64,000 nucleotides of DNA from Malus domestica (taxonomy: Eukaryota; Streptophyta; Magnoliopsida; Rosales; Rosaceae). Both the position numbers and the translations under genes were made by a program. This document shows positions 35,301-46,489 of the stretch, piece by piece (the stretch's first letter is position 1; every line of letters starts with the position of its first letter). Below the pieces are notes generated by a model. The model did no database searches. It saw only the letters and a list, made by a program, of their open reading frames with translations, and was not told the DNA's origin. The stretch spans positions 35,231,001-35,295,000 of the forward strand of contig NC_091671.1 in assembly GCF_042453785.1 (NCBI RefSeq), written 5' to 3'.

Positions 35301-36600
35301 TTAGGGATACTTTGGATGCGGTCCATAATCCTTAACATTCTTTGATTAAAACCTTAATGGTATTCAAAGTTTGATCAAAGTCCCTTGACTTTGTACACCT
35401 CATTATATTACAATTAATATTTATATTTTTATAGTTTTATTTTATGAGATTTATAATCCTATAAATTTAAAATCCCTTATTATAATACTATTACAAACGG
35501 TTACAATAAAAAAATTCAAACATTTTGATTGAATAAATGGATAAAAACTATGTAAAAATAAGAAATAATAAATGGCAAAAGAATGTATCCATAGTGTTAA
35601 AAAAGTTGGTACATTTCACATATAACAAAGTGATACATTAATAAAGAAGAATGGGTACATTGTAAATAAATTAGGGTACAGATAAAAGATTAAAAAATTA
35701 TGAGTACAAATGAATTTTTTTAAATATAAGCGCTAAAAGAAATTAATACATTGGTACAAAATAAAACTAAAAAGAAAATACTACAAATTTAAAAAATGTT
35801 GCAAATTAAAAGTGGGTACAAGCTAAAAATATAAATATATGATACAAAGTTTAGGCATAAAACATAAATATACCATATGTAATTTTTCTATCATTGATTA
35901 AATATATAATGTCACGTGACGGTATACACATGGGTACAAACACAAATAAAACTTTAAAAAAATATGGGCACAAAAAGAAACTAATATGTAGGTACAAATT
36001 AAAAATGAAAAAAAAAATTGGTACAAATTAAGGGGGGTGTATTCAATTAGGATTTTGAGGGATTTTAATTCTTTTAATGAATCTAGGGGTATTCAATCAG
36101 GATTTTAAGTGATTGTCTAAAATTCAAGGTGTATTCAATTAGAATTTTAAGATAGTTTATTAAAATCCTTAGAAATTCGGGTGTATTCAATTAGGATTTT
36201 AAAGAAGTTTATAACATTCTAGGTGTATTCAATTAGAAATCGATTTTAAAGAACTTGAGAAAGTTGATGAATTAGAGGGAATTAGAGAGATTTTGTAGTG
36301 TATTTTAAGCATCCACAAATCTCACCTAAATCCATTAAAGTCTCTCAAATTCTCAATTGAATACACCTTCCTAAAAATAGGTACAAACTAAAAATAAAAT
36401 ATATGATAAAAAATTTAGCCATAAATATAAATATACTAATTGTAACATTTTTAACACTAAAGGAATATATTTAAAAATAAAAATATTTTATTATTCAAAT
36501 AATTAATGATGTTATTAATACCCAAATACCTTGATAAAAAATTGAAAATAAATAGGATTTTAATCAATGGAGTAGCAAAAAGAAGGATATGAACCTAATT
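35301..36600 (+). repeat. Unclassified AT-rich repeat, copy 2, with nested MITE
   Basis: The plus strand begins with GATACTTTGGATGCGGTCC, carries many GGTACAAATTAAAAAT-type motifs, and ends near GGAGTAGCAAAAAGAAGGAT, mirroring copy 1 at 33406-34106. A Tourist-like MITE at 36032-36371 interrupts it. Apart from that insertion it is about 960 bp, longer than copy 1, so copy 1 is probably internally deleted. Confidence 0.65.
36032..36371. mobile_element. Tourist-like (PIF/Harbinger) MITE
   Basis: The element begins GGGGGGTGTATTCAATTAGG and ends in the inverted form ...CAATTGAATACACCTTCC. It is flanked by TAA on both sides (36029-36031 and 36372-36374), the three-base TWA-type duplication of PIF/Harbinger elements. 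The terminal motif GTGTATTCAATTAG is repeated several times inside. Removing it restores the continuity of the surrounding repeat. Confidence 0.82.
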
Positions 36601-37057
36601 TTTGTCTACCATTTTTTTTTAGTTATAGTTTAATTAGGGCTGATCATGGGAAGCAAATTTGTACATTTTTCACACACACACACACATGTATAAAGAGTGG
36701 GGGCATCCGCCCCCTAGGCCCATAGTAGCTCTGCCTACGGCTGCGGGGCTTAACCAAAGTGTGGGTGATTTAGATGCCCCTTAGCCCCATCTCTTATCAA
36801 TTGTTTTTGTTTTTGGTTCTTTTTAAAGGTTTATGTGAATGCAGTTTGGATCTAGTGGTTCTCTTCTGGTACGGCAATTTTGGAGCGAAATCTAGTTAGG
36901 ACAGTTTTCTTGTTGTGGGTTAGAAATTTTTGTGTTACAATGCCTTCATCGAATCCAACGCGAAGTTGATTATCTTAGGGTAGCTACCCTTGTGTGTGCT
37001 GGCAATGTGGTAGTGGAAGCGGCAGCAACTGCGTTCTATCTGTGCAGGATGAGTAGT
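36601..37057. other. Unassigned DNA left of the Copia element
   Basis: Contains an (AC)n run near 36672 and mixed-composition sequence that continues on the far side of the Copia element at 43051. The joined flank has a look of the 3-prime tail of a LINE, including ATTGGGCTGTATGATGTAATG and GTGTATACCCTCATTCAACG, but no reverse transcriptase sequence is present to confirm it. Confidence 0.4.
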
Positions 37058-37062
37058 AGGAC

Positions 37063-37179
37063 TGTTGAATATTTAAAATATATATATATATAATAATATA
37101 TATATATATAAAATAATAATATAAAATAATATATTATATATATAATAATATTATATATATAATAATATTATATATATAA

Positions 37180-37237
<58 letters not shown>

Positions 37238-37783
37238 GATGTTTGACGGGAAGTTTGGTCATTGACCCAACAATTATATCTTTTCGAAAAGTATTGCAGC
37301 TTTTTGCTAATAGAGATACCCAATGGTTGCTGAATGTTTTACAACATATGTGACCTTTGGGTAATTGGTGTTTTGTATCAAATATGTCAATTGGACATAA
37401 TGTTGTAATGTGTTGTATCCCATGGTGAAAAGACATACTCAAATCAAAGGATGTGTCTAACGGGTGCAATTCTCTCTATATATATGGGTAACATTAGTAC
37501 AAGAGAATTCATTAATTTCAGAAATTTGTTATCTACATAATTTCTTTGCTCTCTTGTCTCTCCATCACATTCATACAATTTCTTTCTAGTTATTTCTAAG
37601 GGAATATAATTCGATTTTGCTAATCGAATATTCCATACTTTGTTGTATCTTGGAAGTGACTTGCCAAGAACCCTTTAGCAAACTCATTCGAATGGGGGCA
37701 AATAACACTTTAAGGAAACGATTCAAGTCGTACCTCAAAGTCATTATTTGGTTATTCTCTATTTTTCTACATTAACTCTAACA
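37063..37783 (+). repeat. Left LTR of the Copia element
   Basis: Starts TGTTGAATATTTAAAATA and ends TTAACTCTAACA. It contains a long AT microsatellite at about 37079-37234, which accounts for most of the length difference from the right LTR. The remaining part is about 97 percent identical to the right LTR by eye. Confidence 0.93.
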
Positions 37784-40700
37784 ATCTTAAAGTGTTATTT
37801 TCATCATGGATAACAAATCTAATAACATGACTTTGAAGATTATCAATCAAGATATCTACAAGTTAGACAAATTTGATGGATCAAATTTCACCCGATGGAA
37901 GGACAAGATGCATTTCATGCTTACTGTTCTAAATGTCATATATGTGTTGGACCTGAAATTGGAGCCTATTTGTGAACCAAGTGACAAAGACTCGGACAAT
38001 ATAGTTGCCGATCGAAAGAAGCATGAAGAAGATAAATTGGTATGTCGAGGACACATCTTGGGCACATTATTTGATCGTTTATATGACCTGTATGCACACA
38101 TTCAATCTCCAAAGGAAATTTGAGAAGCACTTGAACACAAGTACACAACGGAAAAAAGAGGTACCGATAAATTTTTAATGTTCAAATATTATAAATTCAC
38201 TATGTTTGATAACAAACCCATCCTAGACCAAGTTCATGAATTATTGGTCTTGGTCTCAAAGCTTCGTGAACTTAAAATAGTTATTCCGGATCCTATAATA
38301 GTTGAGACTATTATGGCAAAATTACCCCAAACATGGAATAACTATAGAAAGAAACTTCTACACATGTTGGAAGATATTAGTTTGGAGAATTTGCAAAAGG
38401 GTATTTAAATTGAAGAGGAAACTCGAAATCGTGATAAGAATTTTGCAAATCAAGATTTCTCAAAAGTTCACATTGTCGAAGGAAACAAATATAAAAAGAA
38501 CTTCAAAGTCAAAATTGACAAAGGGAAGTTTAAGAATACCAATTCCAACAACAATCAAAAGAATGCAAATGATGTATGTTACCATTGTAGAAAGAAAGGT
38601 CATTACATTCGTGATTGTAGACACAGGAAAGCAAGTGAGAAATATGCCAATAAGTCCAATAGCGCAAATATGGTGGAAAACTCTGGAATTGATAACATTG
38701 TTGCAATGGTATCAATGATGCATATTGGTATGATTACCGAACTGAATATGGCAGCAGAAATAAAATCCTCCGATTGGTAGCTCGACTCAGGGGCTACTAT
38801 ACATGTGTGCAATGATAAGGCACAATTCAAAACATATGAAGCATTAACGGACAATCAAGAAGTTTTAATGGGGAATCATAATTCCGCCAAAGTTCTAGGA
38901 AAATGAACCGTTGAACTTCAATTTACTTTTGGGAAGAAATTGACGTTGCTTAATGTACTACATGTTCCAGAAATTAGAAAGAATCTTGTGTCTACAAATT
39001 TATTATGTAAGAATAGTATAAAGACTATTCTAGAGTCCGACAAGTTAATAATGTCGAAAAATGGGATGTTTGTTGGGAAGGGGTATTCTTGTGATGGGAT
39101 GTTCAAACTAAGTATTAATAATAAAGTGAATTCTTCTGCTTATATTGTTGAATCTTCCTCTCATTTATGTCATTTACGTTTAGCACATATAAATTTTAGA
39201 TCTTTAAAATACATGCGCACACTTGGTTTAATTGCTTGCAATGATGATTATAATGATAAATGTGAAACATGTATTCAAGCGAAAATGACTAAGAAACCTT
39301 TTCCACTGCCGAAAGAAATACAAATTTATTAGTCTTAATACATTCTAACATATGTGAATTCAATGGTGTTTTAACAAGAGGAGGAAAACGATATTTTATC
39401 ACATTTATAGATGATTGTTCTAAGTTCACTTATGTTTATTTATTGTGTAATAAAGATGAAGCTTTTGAGTGTTTTAAGCGCTATAAAGCTGAAGTTGAAA
39501 ACCAAAAATGAAGGAAAATTAAATGCCTTCGTAGTGATAGAGGTGGTGAATATTTTTCACATGAATTTGATATTTTTTTGTGAAGAGCATGGTATTATAC
39601 ATCAAAGAACTGCACCTTATACACCACAACAAAATGGTTTGGCAGAAAGAAAAAATAGGACACTCACTGAAATGATTAATTCTATGATGATTAATGCTAA
39701 TACTCCAAAATATTTATGGGGTGAAGCATTGTTTACTACATGTCATATACACAATAGAATTACATCTACGAAGACACATGTGTCACCATATGAAATTTGG
39801 AAAGGAAGAAAAACAAATTTGTCATATTTGAGAGTATGGGGTTGTGTAGCTTTTTATAAGGCACTCGATCCTAAGAGATTCAAGTTGGGTCGAAAAGGAA
39901 TTAAAAGCATATTTGTAGGATATGCAGAAAATTCAAAGGCATATATGTTGCTTAATTTAGACTCAAATACAATAGTTGAGTCTAGAGATGTCGAATTTAT
40001 AGAAAATAAATTCTATAACGACTACTCAATGTCTGGAAAAGAGAATGACCAAACACTTTTCTCTAATCCGGCTAGTAGTCATTCTCAATGTGAGAAAAGA
40101 AAACAGTCTGAAACTGTTAATGAACCAAGGAAAAGCCAAAGAGTAAGAAAAGAAAAGACTCTAGGTCCTAATTTTATTTCATCTCAATCTATTATATTTT
40201 TAGTTGAAGGAAATAGAACAAAGGTTCTTAAGAAAATACCTATATTGTTGAATGTGGAGGATGATCCTAAAAGTCTAAGCGAAGCAATGACTTCAAGAGA
40301 TGCAGCTTTTTGGAAAGAGGCTATAGATGATGAATTTGAATCATTAATATCTAATCAGACATGGGTTTTAGTAGACTTGCCCCAAGGATCAAAAGCAATA
40401 GGTTGTAAGTGGGTATTTAGAAGAAAATAAAATACAGACGGGTTTATTCAGACATTTAAAGCCAGGCTGGTTGCCAAGGGTTTTAAGCAGAAAAAGGGAA
40501 TAGACTATTTCGATACATATGCACCAGTAGCTAGGCTAACATCAATTAGAATATTGTTTGCATTGGCATCTTTATATAATTTGCATGTGCATCAAATGGA
40601 TGTGAAAACTGCATTTTTAAATGGTGATTTGGATGAAGAAGTCTATATGGAACAACCGGAAGGGTTTGTTCTTCCTGGGAATGAAAAGAAGGTTTGTAAA

Positions 40701-42381
40701 TTAATAAAGTCGTTATATGGATTGAAGCAAGCACCAAACAATGGCATGAAAAGTTTGATTTTGTCATTTTATCATATGGATTTAGACATAATAGTGCTGA
40801 TAAATGCATATACTCTAAATTCACAAATGATTATGGTGTTATTATATGTTTATATGTCGACGACTTGCTAATTTTTTGTACAAACATCAAAGGTGTATCT
40901 GAAACTAAAGAGTATCTAAATTCAAAATTCAAGATGAAGGATTTGAATAAAGTAGATACTATATTGGGAATTAAAGTAAAGAAGCATAGTAGGGGCTACG
41001 CTTTGTGTTAGTCACATTATATAGAAAAATTGCTTCTTAAGTTTAAGCATCTACAAATAAAAGAAACAACTACCCCTTATGACCCTAGTGAAACTTTGCT
41101 TAATAATTATGGTAGGTCCGTTGTACAGCTTGAGTATGGTAGTGTAATTGGAAGTTTAATGCATGTCATGCATTGTACCAGGCCAGATATCGCATTTGCA
41201 GTAAGCAAACTTTCTAGATACACTAGTCATCCGTGTACTGCTCATTGGAAAGCAATAAATAAAATTTTTGGTTATCTTAAAAGAACTATTAATCTGAGTT
41301 TAACTTACTATGAGTTTCCAGCAGTACTTGAAGGATATTCAGATGCAAGTTGGATAACAAGTGCTAATGATAATAAGTCTACATCAAGGTGGATTTTTAC
41401 AATTGCCGGAGGAGCAATTTCTTGGGCTTCGAAGAAGCAAACATGTATAGCACATTCAACTATGAAATCTGAATTTATAGCATTAGCGGCAACAGGTAAA
41501 GAAGAGGAATAGATTAGAAATTTGTTATTGGAAATAGAGTTGTGGCCACAACCAATGCCATCCATTTCTTTATACTGTGATAGTGAGATTACTTTGTCTA
41601 GAGCATACAATGGAAAGTCTAGACATATTAGCTTGAGACATGAATATGTCAAGCAATTAATAACTGATAGAGTTATTAATATTATTTATGTTAAATCAAG
41701 TAATAACTTGGTGAATCCATTAACGAAAGCACTTTCAATAGCTTTGGTAGTTAGTACATCTAGTGGAATGGAGCTAAAACCCTTTACTAAAAATTAGCCA
41801 CCAATAATGGTAACCCAACTTTCTCTAGAACATCACTAGTTTAAAAGTTTAATGGGTAATAACAAGTTATTGTTAAGTGGTTGTGAAAGCACTGAAAATT
41901 AATATATAGCTCATTCCAGAATGATCAGTGCAAGACTACTACGTTTAGAAGGATGAGTTTTAACTCTTAATGAGATTATTTGTAGTTATATCTATAGTAG
42001 CAGGGACATGGGAAGGAACCTCACCTATATGAACATAAGAAGTGGTGCCGCTTCTACCAAGAGTTTGATTTTCTCTTGTAAATGCTTATGAAACCAGGAT
42101 GAGGCACAAGGCCATAATAGTGCTTAATTAGTTCAGAAATTTCTTTAAGTAAATAAGACATAATCATGTGTGTAGTGATTCCGGTTTTAACATAAGAATA
42201 TGTGGTTTAAACTTAGGTCACCATCGCATTCATTATAACTTTGAATCACTTACACTAATTCAAGGTTTAATTCGAAAGACACCTTTATTGTATGCATGAT
42301 TATATCGGTATGCTTGTGATAATTATAAAGTGAGAGTTGTAATATCATTTTCTATATATATTTTTTTAAATAGGGAAGGAT

Positions 42382-43045
42382 TGTTGAATATTTAAAATAT
42401 ATATATATATATATATATATATAATAATATATTATATATATACTAATATATAATAATATATTATATATATAATAATATTATATATATATATATATGAGGA
42501 TGTTTGACGGGAAGTTGGGTCATTGACCCAACAATTATATCTTTTCGAAAAGCATTGCAGCTTTTTGCTAATAGAGATACCCAATGGTTGCTGAATGTTT
42601 TACAACATATGTGATCTTTGAGTAATTGGTGTTTTGTATCATATATGTTCATTGGACATACTGTTGTAATGTGTTGTATCCCATGGTGAAAAGACATACT
42701 CAAATCAAAGGATGTGTCTAATGGGTGCAATTCTCTATATATATATGGGTAACATTAGTACAAGAGAATTCATTAATTTCATAAATTTGTTATCTACACA
42801 ATTTCTTTGCTCTCTTGTCTCTCCAACACATTTATACAATTTCTTTCTAGTTATTTCTAAGGGAATATAATTCGATTTTGCTAATCGAATATTCCATACT
42901 TTGTTGTATCCTGGAAGTGACTTGCCAAGAACCCTTTAGCAAACTCATTCGAGTGGGGGCAAATAACACTTTAAGGAAACGATTCAAGTCGTACCTCAAA
43001 GTTATTATTTAGATTATTCTCTATTTTTCTACATTAACTCTAACA
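42382..43045 (+). repeat. Right LTR of the Copia element
   Basis: Same termini as the left LTR with a shorter AT-run at about 42397-42495. A purine-rich stretch (TAGGGAAGGA) directly precedes it, in the place of a polypurine tract. Confidence 0.93.
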
Positions 43046-43050
43046 AGGAC

Positions 43051-43508
43051 TCCCTTTTTGTTTGTTGCCAATTTGTTGAATGGACTTTTGGTCATCCTCA
43101 ATTTTTATTGGGCTGTATGATGTAATGTGTTTTGGGTGTATACCCTCATTCAACGAAATTTACGCTATATTCGAACAAAAGAGAAAGAATTGGTTGTTAG
43201 CAGTATCAACGTCGCGACTCTCTGATAAAAAATTGATCTCTGCATGCCCACTTGCACGGTTGCACCGTGAAAGTTGTTTTTACCATGTTGCAGTTACCAT
43301 CCGTTATTTTTCTTGGCTTGCAATTATGAATTTGATTTATTCTTACTTGAGAATTTATACATACTACGTACTAGGGCATGGTAATGCATCGGAATTTTAG
43401 ACCATTGGATTCTTTATTACCCGGTGTATATGACATAAATTAGCATGGTAGAATTTTTAGAATTCAAACTCGAATATAAAAAAAGAAACACATTGTCTCA
43501 AATAACTT
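43051..43508. other. Intergenic DNA between two LTR elements
   Basis: The continuation of the sequence interrupted by the Copia element. No reliable coding segment was recognised. Confidence 0.45.
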
Positions 43509-43867
43509 TGTTGATGCACAAAACCGGATGGGTCATGGAACAACGTAAAACCGACCGTGAATCTGCAAGAAAGTAAATAACACAAGATGTATCATGGTTC
43601 ATCCCAATGTTTAGGCTACGTCCACACTGATATTGTATTTCTCTGAGATGTTGAAGAGGGAGAGAGAGAGAGCTTCTCTGTGAAGAGAGAGATCTGAGAG
43701 GGTGAGGGTCAGGCCTAAGAATCGGCATCTCCTAATGAGGAGAGTGAGGGGTCTTTTTATAGAACAAGGGCTCCTCATTTATTACATATTTGCCCCTCCA
43801 TTTATTACATAATTACACTTGAGTCCCTCGAGTATTTATACGAGGTCTAAATACGAAGACCCTAAGT
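43509..43867 (+). repeat. Left LTR-like direct repeat of the gene-carrying element
   Basis: Matches 46490-46845 across GATGCACAAAACCGG, TAACACAAGATGTATC, CTACGTCCACACTGATATTG, a GA-rich stretch, and TTATACGAGGTCTAAATACG. A TTTTTATAGAACAAGGG motif near 43753 resembles a TATA box. Confidence 0.8.
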
Positions 43868-43879
43868 ATGGTATAAACA

Positions 43880-44570
43880 GTAGTCCCCCAAGTCTTCAGT
43901 TAAGAGAGTCTTTTGGCTGGAGACTTGAAATTCAATCCATGTGTGGGCCGAAGTAACTAGATGTCGTCTAGAATTGATACTTGATATGAGGTGGTGCCCA
44001 ATCTGAAATGATGCTCAACTAGAAGTAGCACATGTTGCGAGGCTGCTCAGCTTGTGGCTTATGTTGCCTTGGTTGGCTCGGCTTATGGTGTTTGAAGGTG
44101 AGGGAGTCCCTTTTATAGAATAAGGGCTCGCTCCTCAATACATAAATATCGGCTAGAGTTGATGCTCGCGGCGAGGCGATTGCTCAGTAGGCGGCGATGC
44201 TCTCTAAGGATGGTGATGGAGTCCCTTTTATAGAATAAGGGCTCGCTCCTCAATACATGAATAATGGGTTAGAGTTGATGCTCTCTAATGATGTTGAGGG
44301 AGTCCCCTTTATAGAATAAGGGTTCGCTCCTCAATACATGAATAATGGGCTAGAGTTGATGCTCTCTAATGATGGTGAGGGAGTCATTTTTATAAAATAA
44401 GGGTTCGCTCCTCGATACATAAATAATGGGCTAGAGTCCCCCAAGTATTTTTCATGAGGCCCAGTTGAGGCCCAATATATGGTACATAATGTAGTCCCCC
44501 AAGTCTTCGGTCAATATAGTTTGTTGGCTGGAGACTTCAAATTGAATCCATGCATGGGCCGAAGTGGCAG
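43880..44570 (+). repeat. Tandem array repeating a TATA-like segment of the LTR
   Basis: Units of about 81 bp containing GGAGTCCCTTTTATAGAATA, AGGGCTCGCTCCTCAATACA and GGGCTAGAGTTGATGCTC occur about four times between 44092 and 44440. The same TTTATAGAAYAAGGGCTC core is present in the LTR-like repeat. An outer pair of about 75-bp segments starting AGTCCCCCAAGTCTTC flanks the array at 43881 and 44492. Confidence 0.8.
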
Positions 44571-44662
44571 TTGTTCAGAGGCGGTATTTGTATACCCTGC
44601 ACTGAAGCTTTGTAGGTGAAGTTTTGAAGCTAGAGCTCTGTAAATGAAGCTTTTGAAGCTAG

Positions 44663-44806
44663 ATTGACATGAGTGATGCTCATGAATGTTTATGTTGATT
44701 GACATGAGTGATGCTCATAGATGTTGACATGAGTGATGTTCATGAATGTTGACATGAATGATGGTCATGAATGTTTATGTATGATTGACATGAGTGATGC
44801 TCATGT
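44663..44806 (+). repeat. Minisatellite, GACATGAGTGATGCTCATGA type
   Basis: The unit TTGACATGAGTGATGCTCAT with a short linker is repeated about six times. Each unit holds the small palindrome CATGAGTGATGCTCATG. Confidence 0.85.
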
Positions 44807-44807
44807 A

Positions 44808-45022
44808 TAATTTTGGAGTACTAGGCGTACTTTTGATCACCTAGTGGGTGATAATAGCAACAGGTTGCCGAATAATTTTGGAGTACTGGGCGTATTTTTG
44901 CCAAATAATTTTGGAGTACCGGGCGTACTTTTGATCACCTGGTTAGTGATAATAGCGGCAGGCTGCCGAATAATTTTTTGTAGTACTGAACGTACTTTTA
45001 ATCACCTGGTTGATGATAATAG
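44808..45022 (+). repeat. Minisatellite with GGAGTACTGGGCGTACTTTT units
   Basis: About three and a half units of some 65 bp, each containing AATAATTTTGGAGTAC, GGCGTACTTTTGATCACC and GTGATAATAGCRRCAGG. They lie immediately after the previous minisatellite. Confidence 0.82.
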
Positions 45023-45669
45023 AGGGTCTGGCTTTTTTGGGCATATGGGTCTTTGCCCTCCACACAACATTCCAGCCCATTATTTTTGGCTTGTCGTTTT
45101 TTTTTACCCTCTGATGGAGTTTTTACAGATGTCTCTGAAAAATAAGAAAAATAAATTTCATTATTAAAAAATAAATAAAGCAGTCGTTGGTGCGTACTGG
45201 GTTGTTGCAGGTCTTTTTCCATGTGTGTCTTCCAGTGGCTTCTTCAGAAAAGTGAGAACATACATAATGAAAGTTTTCTTTTTCAAAAGTTGATGGCATA
45301 TTCTGCTTTGGTGGTCGACAAAAGCAAAATATAATCCTGGCTTTTCCTTTCTGTATTCCTTTTCTTCCCTTTTTCTTTTTCTGCTGTCTGAACATCAACT
45401 GGTGTACTCCAGCTGTAAAACTCCATCAGAGTACTTTTCTTTCTGCTTTTCTGCTTTTGCTTTCGGCCTGTTCAACCAAAAGCAAAAGAATCCCCAATTG
45501 CGCCCTTGCTTCACTTGCTTGTCTAGCAGCTTGTTCATCTCGTTCCCCCCACTCAATCCTCACCCAGCCCCAAAACCCGTTTGAAGAAACGGGCACCCCG
45601 GAACCAGAAAGCCGCAGACTGACCTTCTCGCTGATCCTTTTGCCTTCGAACCGCCCATCTCCGGCCACG
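45023..45669. other. Unassigned stretch inside the gene-carrying element
   Basis: Mixed-composition DNA. The part from about 45450 to 45660 is GC-rich and looks like further captured exon or leader sequence, but I could not assign it to a family on either strand. Confidence 0.4.
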
Positions 45670-46072
45670 ATGGTGTCAAGCCATAGGCACTCTGGCTGTC
45701 CTTTTGGCGAGAGTTGCCACTTCCTGCACTACGTTCATGGATGTTACAATGTCGTGGCTTAGATGATGAATCTTGCGCCTACCCCTCCGCCACCTAGGAA
45801 TATTCTTGGCCCACCATCCAATTCCAATGGGTCCAATTCATCTGGAGTTAAATCGCATATGCAATAAATATAATTCTGCTGAAGGCTACAAATTTGGTGA
45901 CAAATGTCATTTTGCTCATGGTGAGTGGGAACTTGGCAAGCCTCTTGCTCAGACCCACGATGATCCTCGTGCCATGGGACCTGGTCCAGGCCGTATGGGT
46001 AATTGGATGAAGCCACACGCAGCACGCCCTACATCTAGCTTTGGTGCCTCATCTACTGCAAAAATCAGCGTG
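45670..46072 (+). pseudogene. Captured fragment of a CCCH zinc-finger/KH-domain gene
   Basis: The plus strand encodes SGCPFGESCHFLHYV and then KFGDKCHFAHGEWELGKPLA, GPGRMGNWMKPHAARP and SFGASSTAKISVD. These are the two CCCH zinc fingers and the start of the KH domain of plant KHZ1/KHZ2-type RNA-binding proteins. The sequence is continuous where a genomic gene would be expected to have introns, which suggests capture from a spliced transcript. It ends abruptly at the beginning of the KH domain and is degenerate, so it is not a working gene. Confidence 0.82.
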
Positions 46073-46480
46073 GACGTAGCGGATCATGGAGGAGAACTTG
46101 GTGCAGGAGCAGGCGAGCCTAGCCCAGTCCCGCGGGTCCTCCTCAAGCTTGAAGAGGATGTTCAGAACGACGTCGTCGGAGAGCTTCGAGAACAGGGTTC
46201 TGGCCATCGGATTTCAAATTTATCCGAGAAATGAGGGGACAAGGGTCGGAACTTGACGTTGGATTTGGGTATTTCGGGGATTTTGAGAGATGGGTTAACG
46301 GAATTTCTGTTTGTTTTTGGTGAACTGATTTGGGGAGAGTGTGAGTGTTTGGTTAAAAGGAATGGCGCGAGAAAGGGAGAGTTGGGGGAGGTTGGTTCGG
46401 TTTTGGGTTTTGCAAATCCACGGCAGAGGTGAAAAAATAAAAGAGAACCGACATAGCTTTTCGTGTCGTTTCCCACAGAC
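46073..46480 (-). pseudogene. Captured 5-prime fragment of an F-box gene
   Basis: On the minus strand an ATG at 46207 opens MARTLFSKLSDDVVLNILFK followed by LEEDPRDWARLACSCTKFSS, a clear F-box. About 45 codons are present before the abrupt joint with the CCCH/KH fragment near 46072. The remaining bases up to about 46480 resemble that gene's leader. The donor gene family was not identified beyond F-box. Confidence 0.7.
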
Positions 46481-46489
46481 GGTGCCAAA

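Larger units (their letters stand above)
37063..43045 (+). mobile_element. Ty1-copia LTR retrotransposon, broken
   Basis: A nearly complete Copia-type element of about 6 kb. Two LTRs (37063-37783 and 42382-43045) flank an internal region, and the host bases AGGAC occur at both outer edges (37058-37062 and 43046-43050), an exact 5-bp target duplication. The internal order is the Copia order: gag with a CCHC zinc knuckle (about 37800-38750), protease, integrase (about 39150-40000), reverse transcriptase (about 40290-40960) and RNase H (about 41350-41760). The coding region is interrupted in roughly eight to ten places, so the copy is non-functional. By hand count the LTRs differ at about 18 of 560 comparable bases outside the AT-run, about 3 percent. 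At commonly used plant rates this suggests insertion on the order of one to a few million years ago. Confidence 0.93.

Noticed and set aside
36900-43170. Possible LINE 3-prime tail split by the Copia insertion
   Set aside because: The joined flank resembles the end of a plant LINE by phrase only. No reverse transcriptase sequence, A-tail or duplication was found, so it is not called.
44663-45022. Spaced palindromic repeats that could suggest a CRISPR-like array
   Set aside because: Spacers are not unique and the context is a plant LTR element; these are minisatellites.
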